This document shows, piece after piece, positions 50,203 through 59,274 of a stretch of DNA of 64,000 nucleotides. Source of the stretch: Brevibacillus reuszeri. Lineage in GTDB: Bacteria; Bacillota; Bacilli; Brevibacillales; Brevibacillaceae. The notes under the pieces are model-generated. The model made no database searches, had not been told where the DNA came from, and was given only the letters and a program-made list of their open reading frames with translations. The first letter of the stretch is position 1, and every line of letters starts with the position of its first letter. The stretch covers positions 358,835-422,834 of the forward strand of contig NZ_BEXF01000003.1 in assembly GCF_002897295.1 (NCBI RefSeq). The letters run 5' to 3'. The position numbers and the translations under genes were made by a program.

Positions 50203-51129
50203 TTACGACGTAGGTGTTTTTCGTTTTCGTGATAATTCAAGCGCCATCAGCCCTGTAACATGCGGAGCTGCCATCGATGTGCCATTTAGTTGTTTAAACT
50301 GATTCCCTGGCCACGTAGACAAAATTTCAACTCCAGGAGCCTTTGTATTTGCCCCCGCACCGCGTGCACTAAACGACGCCAGCTTTCCCTTTTGATCGAT
50401 CGCACTGACACCCACAACATTTTTGTATCGGGCAGGATACTCCACTTCTCCTCCATTGTTGCCTGCAGATGCGACCATGACCACTCCACGCTCGCTCGCC
50501 CTATCTACCGCCCGCGCCAATGCCTCGCTGTATTGAGGCATCCCGAAGCTCATATTGATAATATCCATTTGATTTTCTACTGACCAATCAATCGCACGCA
50601 AAATCGTGGACAAGGATGATTTTCCGGCTTCCCCAAACGCCCGCACGTCATAGATTTCTGCTTCAGGCGAAACGCCAACGATGCCCCTCTGATTTAATTC
50701 AGCGACGATGATCCCTGCTACATGGGTACCATGTCCGTTTTGTCTGCCGCGTACAAGATCGACGCCGCCTCTTATCTGATCCCTCAAATCAAAATGCTCC
50801 CGGGAGATACCTGTATCAATAACTGCCACCTTCACACCTGCTCCACGGCCTTTGCGCCATAGCTTTTGTGCACCTACATATTTCACACCCCATGGCACTT
50901 CATCTTCTCCTTCGGCATGGACACTGATGGTTACATTTTCCTCGACCGTTGCCTGATATTTGCTGAAGTGCTTGTGATGGCGTTCATACACATTTTGATT
51001 GACACACATACAGGATAAATCATGGAAGCAGCGCCAAGGCAGCTTCTCTGCTTTCCCCATGACATTTGCTTTTATTTCGGCGACAATCTCTTGAAACGGC
51101 ATATTTTTTTGAAAGCTGATTATTTTCAA
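50203..51129 (-). CDS. Subtilase (S8) serine protease, intracellular type
   Basis: 308 residues. Catalytic triad Asp105 (AVIDTG), His136 (GHGTHVAG) and Ser285 (NGTSMAAPH); oxyanion Asn in SAGNNGGE. No signal peptide is seen, so it may be cytosolic like IspA. The N-terminal 60 residues contain three cysteines (WRCFHDLSCMCVN) and a run of histidines, which is unusual and may bind a metal. TTG start after AGGAGG. Monocistronic. Could be induced during sporulation. Confidence 0.88.
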   Translation of the reverse strand: MKIISFQKNMPFQEIVAEIKANVMGKAEKLPWRCFHDLSCMCVNQNVYERHHKHFSKYQATVEENVTISVHAEGEDEVPWGVKYVGAQKLWRKGRGAGVKVAVIDTGISREHFDLRDQIRGGVDLVRGRQNGHGTHVAGIIVAELNQRGIVGVSPEAEIYDVRAFGEAGKSSLSTILRAIDWSVENQMDIINMSFGMPQYSEALARAVDRASERGVVMVASAGNNGGEVEYPARYKNVVGVSAIDQKGKLASFSARGAGANTKAPGVEILSTWPGNQFKQLNGTSMAAPHVTGLMALELSRKRKTPTS

Positions 51130-51316
51130 TTCTCTAGCCTCCTGTCATGCAATGCTCTGCCTCATCCTATGTTCGTACTGCCTTGGTGGGTTTGGGCAAA
51201 TACACACGCCTGCCAAAATAGGCGAAATACAGTAGCCATATGTCCAAGCAAATAACAGCACGCTCCCATATAACTGCATAGGGCAGGCGTATTTCATAGG
51301 ATGGGAGCGATCTACT

Positions 51317-51559
51317 ATGGCAAAGAAAAAAAGCAAAGGCAAGACAAGTGATCTGTTGAAGAAAATCAATAAAAAAAGCAAAAAGAAATGGAAAATGAAG
51401 GATATCAAGTCGCTGGCCAAAGGCTACTCGAAAAAAGACTTGAAGGATGATAAAAAATTGAAAAGCCTGATAAAAAAAGTGAGCAAGGCTGTAGGAGTTA
51501 AATTATCCGACAAGCAAATTTCCAGTGTCCAAAAACAAGTTCATGAGAAATTAGGATAA
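51317..51559 (+). CDS. Lys-rich SpoVIF-like small protein
   Basis: 80 residues, nearly 40 percent lysine. After a basic leader, KMKDIKSLAKGYSKKDLKDDKKLKSLIKKVSKAVG has the spacing of the SpoVIF (YjcC) coat-assembly family of B. subtilis. That assignment is moderate. GGAGCG lies before the ATG. The upstream intergenic stretch (51130-51316) shows inverted copies of GCCTGCC/GGCAGGC but no clear promoter. Confidence 0.7.
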   Translation: MAKKKSKGKTSDLLKKINKKSKKKWKMKDIKSLAKGYSKKDLKDDKKLKSLIKKVSKAVGVKLSDKQISSVQKQVHEKLG

Positions 51560-51596
51560 AAAAACAAAAGGGAGAGCGGCTGCTCTCCCTTTTGCT
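51560..51596 (+). terminator. Terminator of the SpoVIF-like gene
   Basis: Stem CAAAAGGGAGAGC (51565-51577) with GCTCTCCCTTTTG (51582-51594). Confidence 0.88.
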
Positions 51597-51623
51597 TTGC
51601 CAAACTAAGAACGATACAAGATT

Positions 51624-51716
51624 TTAGTCGCAAGCACATCCAACAATTGTCAGCAATACGAACAACACCAGTATTAAAGCAAAGTCGTCAAAACCGCCGT
51701 TAAACAGGCTACTCAT
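51624..51716 (-). CDS. YjcZ family sporulation microprotein
   Basis: 30 residues: SSLFNGGFDDFALILVLFVLLTIVGCACD. The FALIxVLFxLLxIVGC core is the YjcZ family pattern. AAAGGAGG precedes the ATG. YjcZ proteins are small membrane proteins made in sporulating cells. Too short for normal ORF cut-offs. Confidence 0.85.
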   Translation of the reverse strand: MSSLFNGGFDDFALILVLFVLLTIVGCACD

Positions 51717-51840
51717 TCGCTTTCCCTCCTTTGTCAGCAACTAGTTATACTGTATGTGCGCATAACCAATCATGATTGGACGATTGCCCATACAAGCACC
51801 CAAATCGGGATATTCGTTGTATTGCTGACCGAGGAAAGCC

Positions 51841-52497
51841 TTATCCAGCCTGCCGTTCTACCGGTTCAATCAAGTCGTATTGTTTTTTCATAACCATTTG
51901 CCAAAAAGGAATGGTTCGTTGGATCAGCGGACCCGTCAGAACAGCAATGAGGACCGTGCCTATCGACACTGGCCCGCCCAGAGCTGCACCAGCAAGCAAG
52001 ACAGTGATCTCAATGATCAAGCGCACTTTTTGGATGCTCCATCCCAAGCGCTCATTCATCGCAAGCATAAAGCTGTCTCGCGGACCTGCTCCGAGGCGAG
52101 GCGACAAATACATGCCGATACCGATCGTCATCACCACAACCCCGATCAAAAACATCACCAGGCGCGTCCAGATTGATTCAGGCTCAGGAACCAGATTCCA
52201 CCACAGAATCAAATCGAGAAAGCTGCCAAAACAGATCATGTTTAAAAACATGCCAAACGTCGGTTTGATTTTCGCAACGACATAAGAAGATAAAATAACA
52301 ATAACTCCCACGATTTGCGACCAAATTCCGATCGTTAGTCCAAACGTTTTTTGCAGACCAATGTGGAACGTATCCCACGGCGCTACACCCAGATTTGCTT
52401 TGATGGCGAGAACACAGCCAAAGGCACCGATGAACAGCCCCAAAATAAACATGAAGTAGCGAACAACGATTGACCTGCGAATCCGTATACCGGACAC
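51841..52497 (-). CDS. YczE/YitT-like integral membrane protein
   Basis: 218 residues, five to six membrane segments. The repeat LAIKANLGVAPWDTFHIGLQKTFGLTIG and GAGPRDSFMLAMNERLGWSI matches YczE-type proteins, which affect antibiotic synthesis in Bacillus in some strains. GTG start after AAAGG. Function not established. Confidence 0.82.
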   Translation of the reverse strand: MSGIRIRRSIVVRYFMFILGLFIGAFGCVLAIKANLGVAPWDTFHIGLQKTFGLTIGIWSQIVGVIVILSSYVVAKIKPTFGMFLNMICFGSFLDLILWWNLVPEPESIWTRLVMFLIGVVVMTIGIGMYLSPRLGAGPRDSFMLAMNERLGWSIQKVRLIIEITVLLAGAALGGPVSIGTVLIAVLTGPLIQRTIPFWQMVMKKQYDLIEPVERQAG

Positions 52498-52545
52498 TGC
52501 CTTTCACCTTTCCTCTCCAGTAAAGCTCTCTTTGTATAAACTCGA

Positions 52546-52770
52546 TTACTTCCAGCCCACTACTACTTCAAAAAATATGCCGTCCTTGCGGTAATAAGCC
52601 TCAAACTTCGGACGACGCAAATACTCAGCTGCTTCTTTCAAGCGCTCACCCGCCAAAGTAACCTGCCGCTGTTTATTATCATCGTCCCGGTATTCAATTA
52701 CCAAGCTAACTTCTTCATTTTCACAATGCGCCACCAGCTCTTCTGGTGTCAAAAAGGTAACCCGTTTCAT
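52546..52770 (-). CDS. Small hypothetical protein
   Basis: 74 residues. A helix ELVAHCENEEVSLVIEYRDDDN is followed by a beta-rich part ending in FFEVVVGWK. ATG 52770 is chosen because AGAGGGGG precedes it; a longer form up to 52845 would overlap rnz. Probably co-transcribed with rnz just upstream. No family recognised. Confidence 0.65.
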   Translation of the reverse strand: MKRVTFLTPEELVAHCENEEVSLVIEYRDDDNKQRQVTLAGERLKEAAEYLRRPKFEAYYRKDGIFFEVVVGWK

Positions 52771-52795
52771 ATTCCCCCTCTTTCCTTGTTGATGA

Positions 52796-53773
52796 TCATT
52801 CATTATAACAGGCTTCTGCTGCTTCTCCCACCGATTTTCGCACACGTTTTACGGGAACGCTGCCTAAATCCTCCGCCAGCAAGGTGCATGGAAAGATCTC
52901 CTGTGCCTCTGCGAGCAGATCCTCCATCGTGAAATCCCCTTCCTCATCTTCATACCGAGGACTAAAGTGCGTCAGACAAAGCATTTTAATTCCCGCTTTT
53001 TTCCCGATTTCTGCTGCTTCCTTTGCTGTCGAATGACCACTGCGCACCGCTAGGTCTTGATCCTTATCGGCATAAGTCGCTTCATGCACCAACAAATCAG
53101 CACCTTCCGCCAGCTCCAATACAGACTGACACGGCATGGTGTCTCCACTAAAAACAATTTTGCGCCCTGGCTGAGGCTCTCCTACAAAGTCCTTTCCGTC
53201 CAGGACACGACCATCCTCAAGCGTAATCTGCTCTCCTCTCTTGAGAGCACCGTACAGAGGGCCAAACGGTACACCCGCTGCCTTTGCCAAATCCACTTGG
53301 AAGGCACCTGGCTTTTCTTTTTCCACGACAGAATAAGCATAGGAAGCCACTCGGTGATTAGCCAAACGGCATGTCACGATGACATCCTCATCCTCATAGA
53401 CGACACCTTCACTGACGATTCGCAGCTGCAAGGGATATTGCAGGTGCACGGGGCTCGTTTCCATGACAGCTTTAAAATAACGATCCAACCCAGGTGGTCC
53501 GTACAGCTCCAAAGTGGACGCTTCCCCATTTCTCAGAGACCTGCTTGCCAGTAAACCAATCAAGCCATAGAGATGATCCCCGTGAAGGTGGGTAATAAAA
53601 ATTTTCTCCAGCTGACTGATCTTCATCGGAGCACGCAGCAGCTGATGCTGTGTGCCTTCTCCACAATCAAACAGCCACCACTTTCCTGCCTGTAAAAATC
53701 GAAGCCCGATCCCGCTAACGTTGCGTCTGGTGGTAGGTGCTCCTGATCCTGTTCCTAAAAATGTAACGATCAC
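52796..53773 (-). CDS. rnz: Ribonuclease Z
   Basis: 325 residues, tRNase Z. Starts IVTFLGTGSGAPT; metal motif THLHGDHLYG (HxHxDH), the exosite-like region around 150-180 and final GHSTAKEAAEIGKKAG with LTHFSPRY. It removes 3' trailers from tRNA precursors. GTG start with GGAG upstream. It is about 20 residues longer than average RNase Z at the C-terminus. Confidence 0.94.
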   Translation of the reverse strand: MIVTFLGTGSGAPTTRRNVSGIGLRFLQAGKWWLFDCGEGTQHQLLRAPMKISQLEKIFITHLHGDHLYGLIGLLASRSLRNGEASTLELYGPPGLDRYFKAVMETSPVHLQYPLQLRIVSEGVVYEDEDVIVTCRLANHRVASYAYSVVEKEKPGAFQVDLAKAAGVPFGPLYGALKRGEQITLEDGRVLDGKDFVGEPQPGRKIVFSGDTMPCQSVLELAEGADLLVHEATYADKDQDLAVRSGHSTAKEAAEIGKKAGIKMLCLTHFSPRYEDEEGDFTMEDLLAEAQEIFPCTLLAEDLGSVPVKRVRKSVGEAAEACYNE

Positions 53774-53907
53774 AGCAGATACATCTCCTTCATTACTTCC
53801 TCCTCAGCTGCCAATCTGGTGCCTGTTCGCATTGCTGGGCATTCACCCTTTTTTGTCTGGGCGCATAGCCTACAACAAACACCAGTCATGGAGGAGGGAC
53901 ATTGGAT

Positions 53908-54900
53908 ATGAAACGACTTTTCTCGCTGGGGCTAGCCACCGGCCTTGCTGTTATGACTTTCTTGGCCGGATGCTCCAGCACACCTGAAAAAATAAGAATT
54001 GGCGAAGTTACTCGCTCTCTTTTTTATGCGCCGCAGTATGTCGCACTTGAAAAGGGATTTTTTAAAGAAGAGGGTTTGGATGTCGAGCTATCTACCATTC
54101 CCGGTGGCGACAAGGTAATGTCTGCCCTATTATCCGGGGGGATTGAGGTAGCACTGGTCGGCTCTGAAACCAGTATTTATGTATCTCAGCAGGGGGCAGC
54201 AGACCCCGTGATCAACTTCGCCCAGTTGACTCAAACAGACGGTACTTTTCTTGTCGCACGAAATAAAGTAGACAATTTTTCGTTCGATCAAGTGAAAGGC
54301 AGCGTATTCCTCGGTCAGCGAAAAGGCGGCATGCCGCAGATGGTTGGAGAATACGTACTGAAACAGCATAATATCAATCCGCAAAGCGACCTTACCCTGA
54401 TTCAAAATATCGAGTTCAAAAATATAGCTGCCTCGTTTGCCTCCGGAACAGGTGAATACGTCCAATTGTTCGAGCCAGAGGCATCACGTTTTGAACAAGA
54501 AGGAATCGGTCACGTCGTCGCTTCTTTCGGAAAAGAAAGCGGTACGGTGCCATACACCGTATTCATGACGAAGCAAAGCTATTTGGACAGCAATTCAGCC
54601 GCTATCCAAAAGTTTACCAATGCGGTCTACAAAGGGCAACAGTGGGTTGCGAGCCACAGTCCAAAGGAAACGGCTGAAGTCATCAGCAAATACTTTGAAC
54701 AGATCAAGCCCGAAATTTTGGAGAGCTCCGTAAAACGCTATTTGGAACAAGGCTCTTACGCAACAGATCCGATTTTGGACGAAGCAGAATGGAACCAGCT
54801 GCAGGAGATCATGGACGCCGCCGGAGAGCTCAAACAGCGCGTGGATTATACCAAACTGGTCAATACCAGCTTTGCCAAAACAGCCAAGGAAGGGAAATAG
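53908..54900 (+). CDS. NitT/TauT-family ABC substrate-binding lipoprotein
   Basis: 330 residues. Lipobox LAGC gives a membrane-anchored protein. The SsuA/ThiY-type fold starts IRIGEVTRSLFYAPQYVALEKGFFKEEGLDVEL. ATG 53908 has GGAGGG 9 bp upstream; TTG 53902 is too close. It heads a three-gene importer. Ligand unknown: nitrate, taurine, sulfonates or pyrimidines are possible. Confidence 0.85.
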   Translation: MKRLFSLGLATGLAVMTFLAGCSSTPEKIRIGEVTRSLFYAPQYVALEKGFFKEEGLDVELSTIPGGDKVMSALLSGGIEVALVGSETSIYVSQQGAADPVINFAQLTQTDGTFLVARNKVDNFSFDQVKGSVFLGQRKGGMPQMVGEYVLKQHNINPQSDLTLIQNIEFKNIAASFASGTGEYVQLFEPEASRFEQEGIGHVVASFGKESGTVPYTVFMTKQSYLDSNSAAIQKFTNAVYKGQQWVASHSPKETAEVISKYFEQIKPEILESSVKRYLEQGSYATDPILDEAEWNQLQEIMDAAGELKQRVDYTKLVNTSFAKTAKEGK

Positions 54901-54903
54901 ACT

Positions 54904-55707
54904 ATGAACAAGATTCCTTCTGCGCCGGCCAAGATCGAGCTCGGCCACGTGACCCATCTCTACTTATCCACGACCAGGGCATTCATGGCGGTCAAAGACA
55001 TTAACCTGCGCGTGGAGGAAGGCGAGTTCATCTGTTTGGTCGGTCCCAGTGGTTGCGGAAAGACGACGCTACTCTCCCTGATTGCCGGATTGGAGAAGCC
55101 TACAGCCGGCAAAGTCCTGATTGATGGTCATGTCGTATCTGGTACATCACGTCAAGTCGGTTACATGCTGCAGCAAGACTATTTGTTTAACTGGCGTACA
55201 ATCGAGGACAATGTCTTCCTCGGTTTGGATATACAGGGCATCAGAAGCAAAGAAACAGAAGAATATGCGCTTCACCTGCTAGATGAAATGGAGCTAGCGG
55301 ATGTTCGCAATTCCTCTCCGATGCAGCTCTCAGGCGGTATGAGGCAGCGAGTTGCCCTCGTTCGAACTCTTGCCTGCCAGCCTGATGTATTGCTCTTGGA
55401 TGAACCATTCTCCGCTTTAGATTATCAAACCAAGCTAAAGCTGGAGGACTTGATATTCTCAGCTTTACGCCGTCATAAGAAAACCGCCATTCTGGTCACT
55501 CATGACCTCTCTGAATCGATAGCGATGGGTGATCGTATCTACATCCTTTCTCGGAATCCTGGTCGGATCAATAGCGAGATCGTTGTTCCTCCCACGATTC
55601 GAGATACCCTTCCATTTGACGCACGGAATCAAGAAGGTTTTCAAGACTTGTTCCATCGCGTTTGGAAAGAGATGGAGGTAGTATCTGATGCAGCCAAAGG
55701 AACTTGA
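54904..55707 (+). CDS. NitT/TauT-family ABC ATP-binding protein
   Basis: 267 residues. Walker A GPSGCGKTT, Q-loop YMLQQDYLFNW, signature LSGGMRQR, Walker B VLLLDEPFSALD, His in LVTHDLSES. Energises the importer with the neighbouring permease. It starts 3 bp after the binding protein's stop and overlaps the permease by 20 bp. Confidence 0.93.
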   Translation: MNKIPSAPAKIELGHVTHLYLSTTRAFMAVKDINLRVEEGEFICLVGPSGCGKTTLLSLIAGLEKPTAGKVLIDGHVVSGTSRQVGYMLQQDYLFNWRTIEDNVFLGLDIQGIRSKETEEYALHLLDEMELADVRNSSPMQLSGGMRQRVALVRTLACQPDVLLLDEPFSALDYQTKLKLEDLIFSALRRHKKTAILVTHDLSESIAMGDRIYILSRNPGRINSEIVVPPTIRDTLPFDARNQEGFQDLFHRVWKEMEVVSDAAKGT

Positions 55708-56494
55708 ATCCGTCCATCGACGCTATTTGAAAGATGTACGCAAAACACGTACATGGGTGTTTACGACCCAGGTCATTTTGTTCCTCTTGTTTCTCGGACT
55801 TTGGGAGCTTTTAGCCCGCACGAATACGATCAACGCGCTGATTTTCAGCTACCCCTCAAAAGTTTGGGCTCAATTCTGGACGCAGTTACTAGATGGTAGT
55901 CTTCTCCCCCATATTGGAATGACCGTTTGGGAGACAATCATAGGTTTTTTACTCGGAACGATTCTTGGGACCGTGCTCGCAGCCATCATCTGGTGGTCCC
56001 CTTTTCTTTCACGTGTACTGGAGCCCTATTTAGTCATCGCCAACAGCATGCCCAAGGTGGCGCTTGGTCCGGTGTTTATCGTCAGCTTTGGACCCGGTTT
56101 GTTTTCCGTCATCGCCATGGGCTGTGCAATCTCGGTCATCATCACCACGATCAACATCTACACCAGCTTTAAGGAAGTCAATCAAAACTACATCAAAGTC
56201 GTGCAAACACTCGGTGGCAACAAGCGGCAAATCTTTTCCTTGGTGATTCTACCCGCTACCATTCCCACCATTCTTGCCACATTGAAAGTAAATGTCGGCC
56301 TTTCCTGGGTAGGCGTCATTGTCGGAGAGTTCCTCGTATCCCAGCAAGGTCTTGGCTACCTGATCATTTATGGATTCCAGGTCTTTAATTTTACCCTGGT
56401 CATGATGAGCCTCGCTATCATCGCAGTCGTCGCGACTCTGATGTACCAAGGCGTCGCTTTCTTAGAACGGCGGCTCACCAGCCAGTTTAAATAG
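55688..56494 (+). CDS. NitT/TauT-family ABC permease
   Basis: 268 residues, six membrane segments. EAA-type loop near YIKVVQTLGGNKRQIF followed by LPATIPTILATLKVNVGLSWVGVIVGEF is the SsuC/TauC pattern. Last gene of the importer operon. Confidence 0.92.
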   Translation: MQPKELESVHRRYLKDVRKTRTWVFTTQVILFLLFLGLWELLARTNTINALIFSYPSKVWAQFWTQLLDGSLLPHIGMTVWETIIGFLLGTILGTVLAAIIWWSPFLSRVLEPYLVIANSMPKVALGPVFIVSFGPGLFSVIAMGCAISVIITTINIYTSFKEVNQNYIKVVQTLGGNKRQIFSLVILPATIPTILATLKVNVGLSWVGVIVGEFLVSQQGLGYLIIYGFQVFNFTLVMMSLAIIAVVATLMYQGVAFLERRLTSQFK

Positions 56495-56504
56495 ATGGAT
56501 TGAC

Positions 56505-56548
56505 CAAACGGTACTGGAACGCTACCCGGGGCGGCTAGTACCGTTTGC
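56505..56548 (+). terminator. Hairpin after the ABC operon
   Basis: AAACGGTACT (56506-56515) with AGTACCGTTT (56537-56546); the T run is poor. Confidence 0.6.
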
Positions 56549-56591
56549 TTATGCTATACTACAAAAAAAGGAAAGGAGTCAAAACGTTTCG

Positions 56592-57089
56592 ATGAGTACG
56601 CCTACGCCTGCTGTTACACCGATTACATACGAGCTGATGACGATGTGCATGATCCGTGACCATGATCAGGTTCTCCTCATAAATCGCCCCAACTCCAAAG
56701 GCTTCCCGGGATTTATCGCCCCTGGTGGGAAAGTAGAATATCCCGAAAGCTTGACGGAAGCCGCAATCCGCGAGGTTTACGAAGAAACAGGTTTAACTGT
56801 AAGTGATCTCGTTTTTAAAGGTATTGACGAATTCATGGTGCCACAGACAGGCCTGCGCTATATGGTGTTTAACTACTTGGCCACCCTCTTTGAAGGAGAG
56901 CTTTTGACGAATCCTCCAGAAGGTGAGCTTCATTGGGTTCCGATCGATAAAATTGACGAGGTTCCGATGCAGCCGTGGTTTCGCCGCAGATTCCCATTGT
57001 TTTTTGAGCCTGGTACCTTTGAGATATCCATCGTCTGGGATGAGGACAAGCAAGATAAGATATCCGAGAAAATCAAGCAGCTGGGATAG
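56592..57089 (+). CDS. NUDIX hydrolase
   Basis: 165 residues. The NUDIX box is GGKVEYPESLTEAAIREVYEETGL with all catalytic Glu residues. MCMIRDHDQVLLINRP and FPGFIAPGG are in the position of 8-oxo-dGTP diphosphatase-type enzymes; the substrate is uncertain. AAAGGAG is 13 bp upstream of the ATG. Confidence 0.88.
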   Translation: MSTPTPAVTPITYELMTMCMIRDHDQVLLINRPNSKGFPGFIAPGGKVEYPESLTEAAIREVYEETGLTVSDLVFKGIDEFMVPQTGLRYMVFNYLATLFEGELLTNPPEGELHWVPIDKIDEVPMQPWFRRRFPLFFEPGTFEISIVWDEDKQDKISEKIKQLG

Positions 57090-57120
57090 ACAATCAACTC
57101 AGGGCGCTACAATCTCGCCA

Positions 57121-57162
57121 AAGTAAAAACGCCCGACGCAATTGGCCGGGCGTACTTTTTGC
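57121..57162. terminator. Bidirectional terminator
   Basis: AAGTAAAAACGCCCG pairs with CGGGCGTACTT around 57121-57156, followed by TTT. Confidence 0.78.
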
Positions 57163-57169
57163 TTCCTAA

Positions 57170-58132
57170 TCATTGCTTCCAGAACTTCCACCAGCTCTTT
57201 TTGCTTGCTGGGTCAGCGGATTGACTGTCTGCGACTTTTTGCTGTGCAGCAGCCTCGACTTCCTGTGCGCCGGGTACACGTGCGAGGAAGTGATCGATCA
57301 TGGGCTTGTAGTTGTCGGGCAAATGCTCTTGCATGTTTCGCAAAATCGCGATTGCTTTTTCTTTTTGATCGGTTGCGAGCAGTGCGTTGGCATAGTTAAA
57401 GCCGGCATAAGGAAGTGGGAATTCAGGGGTCCAGAACTTTTCACAAATCTGAATGAGCTGGTATACATAGCCTGCTTGTCCCAATTCACCAGTTACCGTC
57501 ATGACGACCTCGAAGCGGTCTTTTGCTCCTTCGATCGCAAGCGTATACCAATGCATGGCTTTGAGCAGATTTTCCTCGGTCAAGGCGAGGCGTGCCAGAT
57601 GCAGTTGTGGGCGCCATGCCCCTTCTTTGCCTGAAAGCGCCTCCAGCTGTCCACGCAGCTCTTCCTTTTTCCCACTATGCAGAAAGCTTTCTACATACAT
57701 GTTGAGTCCATTTTCTTGGTTCGGGTCTTTATGTAATCCCGTATTCAGCGTCTCAAACGCTTTTGCCTCGTCCCCCTCGTACGCATAAATCTTGGCGAGA
57801 TTTGTGCAGGCAGTACCTGACGACGGGAATCGTTCCAGGCAATCCGTCAAGATCGATTTGGCACGGTCGAATTCTTTTGCTTGCATATGTACGACTGCAC
57901 GGAAAATCAGGGCAGACTCAATCGGACCATATAATTCGAGAAGCCTGTCCGCCGCAACGGCAGCCTGCTCATGAAATTGATCCTTCACCAACTCCATCGC
58001 GAAATCGCGAAGCTTTTCCTTCTCATCCCAGTACATATCCAGGTTATGTGGGATCACCTTCTTCTGATAATCCTCTCGGGACATTTCGATGGAATGACCA
58101 AATTCATTGGTAAACGTCACAAAATCAGACAT
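57170..58132 (-). CDS. TPR-repeat protein
   Basis: 320 residues. Several TPR-like helical pairs between residues 45 and 285, e.g. ALIFRAVVHMQAKEFDRAKSILTDCLERFP, GTACTNLAKIYAYEGDEAKAFETLNTGL and NYANALLATDQKEKAIAILRNM. A basic KKSWWKFWKQ tail ends the protein. Cytoplasmic scaffold, function unknown. GAGG precedes the ATG. Confidence 0.82.
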   Translation of the reverse strand: MSDFVTFTNEFGHSIEMSREDYQKKVIPHNLDMYWDEKEKLRDFAMELVKDQFHEQAAVAADRLLELYGPIESALIFRAVVHMQAKEFDRAKSILTDCLERFPSSGTACTNLAKIYAYEGDEAKAFETLNTGLHKDPNQENGLNMYVESFLHSGKKEELRGQLEALSGKEGAWRPQLHLARLALTEENLLKAMHWYTLAIEGAKDRFEVVMTVTGELGQAGYVYQLIQICEKFWTPEFPLPYAGFNYANALLATDQKEKAIAILRNMQEHLPDNYKPMIDHFLARVPGAQEVEAAAQQKVADSQSADPASKKSWWKFWKQ

Positions 58133-58192
58133 GAAACAGCCTCACTTTCATTTCCTTCGCAATAGTTTCAAGGTACCGGATAAGTTCGTGCC

Positions 58193-58567
58193 TCAAATCC
58201 AGGCTTTCATGTTTACTTTACGAATAAAATCCTCCATTGATTCCTTCGCGGGTTCGTCATTCGTCTCCTCGACATCCTGCATACCCATCAGTTGTCGGAA
58301 CAGAGCCTCGTTGCGCGTGGCCAAAGCATAGTCGAGCAAAGCTTCGTGTGATACACGCGCTGCTTCCTCCTCCAGCAGACGTTCCTCTAGATCAATATCA
58401 TCTTCTACAATAGGAAACTGCTTATCTATTTTGGGGATGCGGATTACCCACGCAAACGCGCTGTCCGGATTACGGTCACGAGCGATTAAATAACCGTACT
58501 CACCGAGTGGCAAACCTTGCTCAAAGGAGTCGGCAACGATGACGACGCGTTGTCCAAGCTTGAACAT
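58193..58567 (-). CDS. Small hypothetical protein with SH3-like N-terminus
   Basis: 124 residues. MFKLGQRVVIVADSFEQGLPLGEYGYLIARDR begins like a small KOW/SH3-type barrel; the second half is acidic and helical (DDIDLEERLLEEEAARVSHEALLDYALATRN). Start ATG 58567 follows GGGAG; a frame to 58861 would overlap yneK and is rejected. Probably co-transcribed with the downstream TPR gene. Confidence 0.7.
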   Translation of the reverse strand: MFKLGQRVVIVADSFEQGLPLGEYGYLIARDRNPDSAFAWVIRIPKIDKQFPIVEDDIDLEERLLEEEAARVSHEALLDYALATRNEALFRQLMGMQDVEETNDEPAKESMEDFIRKVNMKAWI

Positions 58568-58748
58568 GAGCGTCAACTCCCTATAAAGATTAATTCTAAT
58601 CATACTAAATTGTATGTGTTCTTGGGAAGAGTAAACCCCAAGGATAGCCAAAAGCACAAAAAGTTTGTTGCCAGAACCAAAATACGGTACACTTTTACTA
58701 TCTATTCCTTTTTTCATGAAAACGTTACGGTAAAAGAGGTGTTCGCAG

Positions 58749-59192
58749 ATGGCTGAAATGTCCACGGGGTTTTCCCTGTTCATCGTTTCCTGGACTTTTA
58801 TACTGGTCGGCCTAATGGGCATTGGTGGGTATTTTATGTTTCGCAAGTTTTTAAAATCCATGCCGAAGAAGGACGGTAAATCCGATCTAGACTGGCAGGA
58901 TCATTACATCGACCAGACCCGTTCTCTCTGGACAGACGAGGGACTCACTCTTCTGAACGAGCTTGTAGACCCAGTTCCCCAGCTGTTCCGCGACGTGGCC
59001 AGACGCTCAATCGCAGCGAGAATCGGTCAAATTGCGCTGGAAGAAAAAGCGACTACGATCACGACAGACCTGATCGTCAAGGGCTATATCGTAGCAACTC
59101 CCAAGCGTGATCATAAATGGCTGATCGCCCATTTGAAAACGAAGCAAATCGATTATACGCCATACGAGAAATATTTGAACGCAGAGGGCTAA
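58749..59192 (+). CDS. yneK: YneK family membrane protein (DUF2621)
   Basis: 147 residues. One membrane segment (FSLFIVSWTFILVGLMGIGGYFMF), then SDLDWQDHYIDQTRSLW, ELVDPVPQLFRDVARRSIAARIG and IVKGYIVATPKRDHKW, a strong match to B. subtilis YneK/DUF2621. Function unknown. GGTGTTC before the ATG is weak as a ribosome site, so the exact start is uncertain; ATG 58758 is the alternative. Confidence 0.9.
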   Translation: MAEMSTGFSLFIVSWTFILVGLMGIGGYFMFRKFLKSMPKKDGKSDLDWQDHYIDQTRSLWTDEGLTLLNELVDPVPQLFRDVARRSIAARIGQIALEEKATTITTDLIVKGYIVATPKRDHKWLIAHLKTKQIDYTPYEKYLNAEG

Positions 59193-59274
59193 TTGCGAGG
59201 GCGACATCTTTCTCGAAACTTCTAGAAGGGATATCCGTAAACAATGGTAGACCTTTTATTGAGGAGCGATGTGG

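Noticed and set aside
58568..58861. Extended N-terminus of the SH3-like gene
   Set aside because: It overlaps yneK in antisense, and a good ribosome site exists for ATG 58567.
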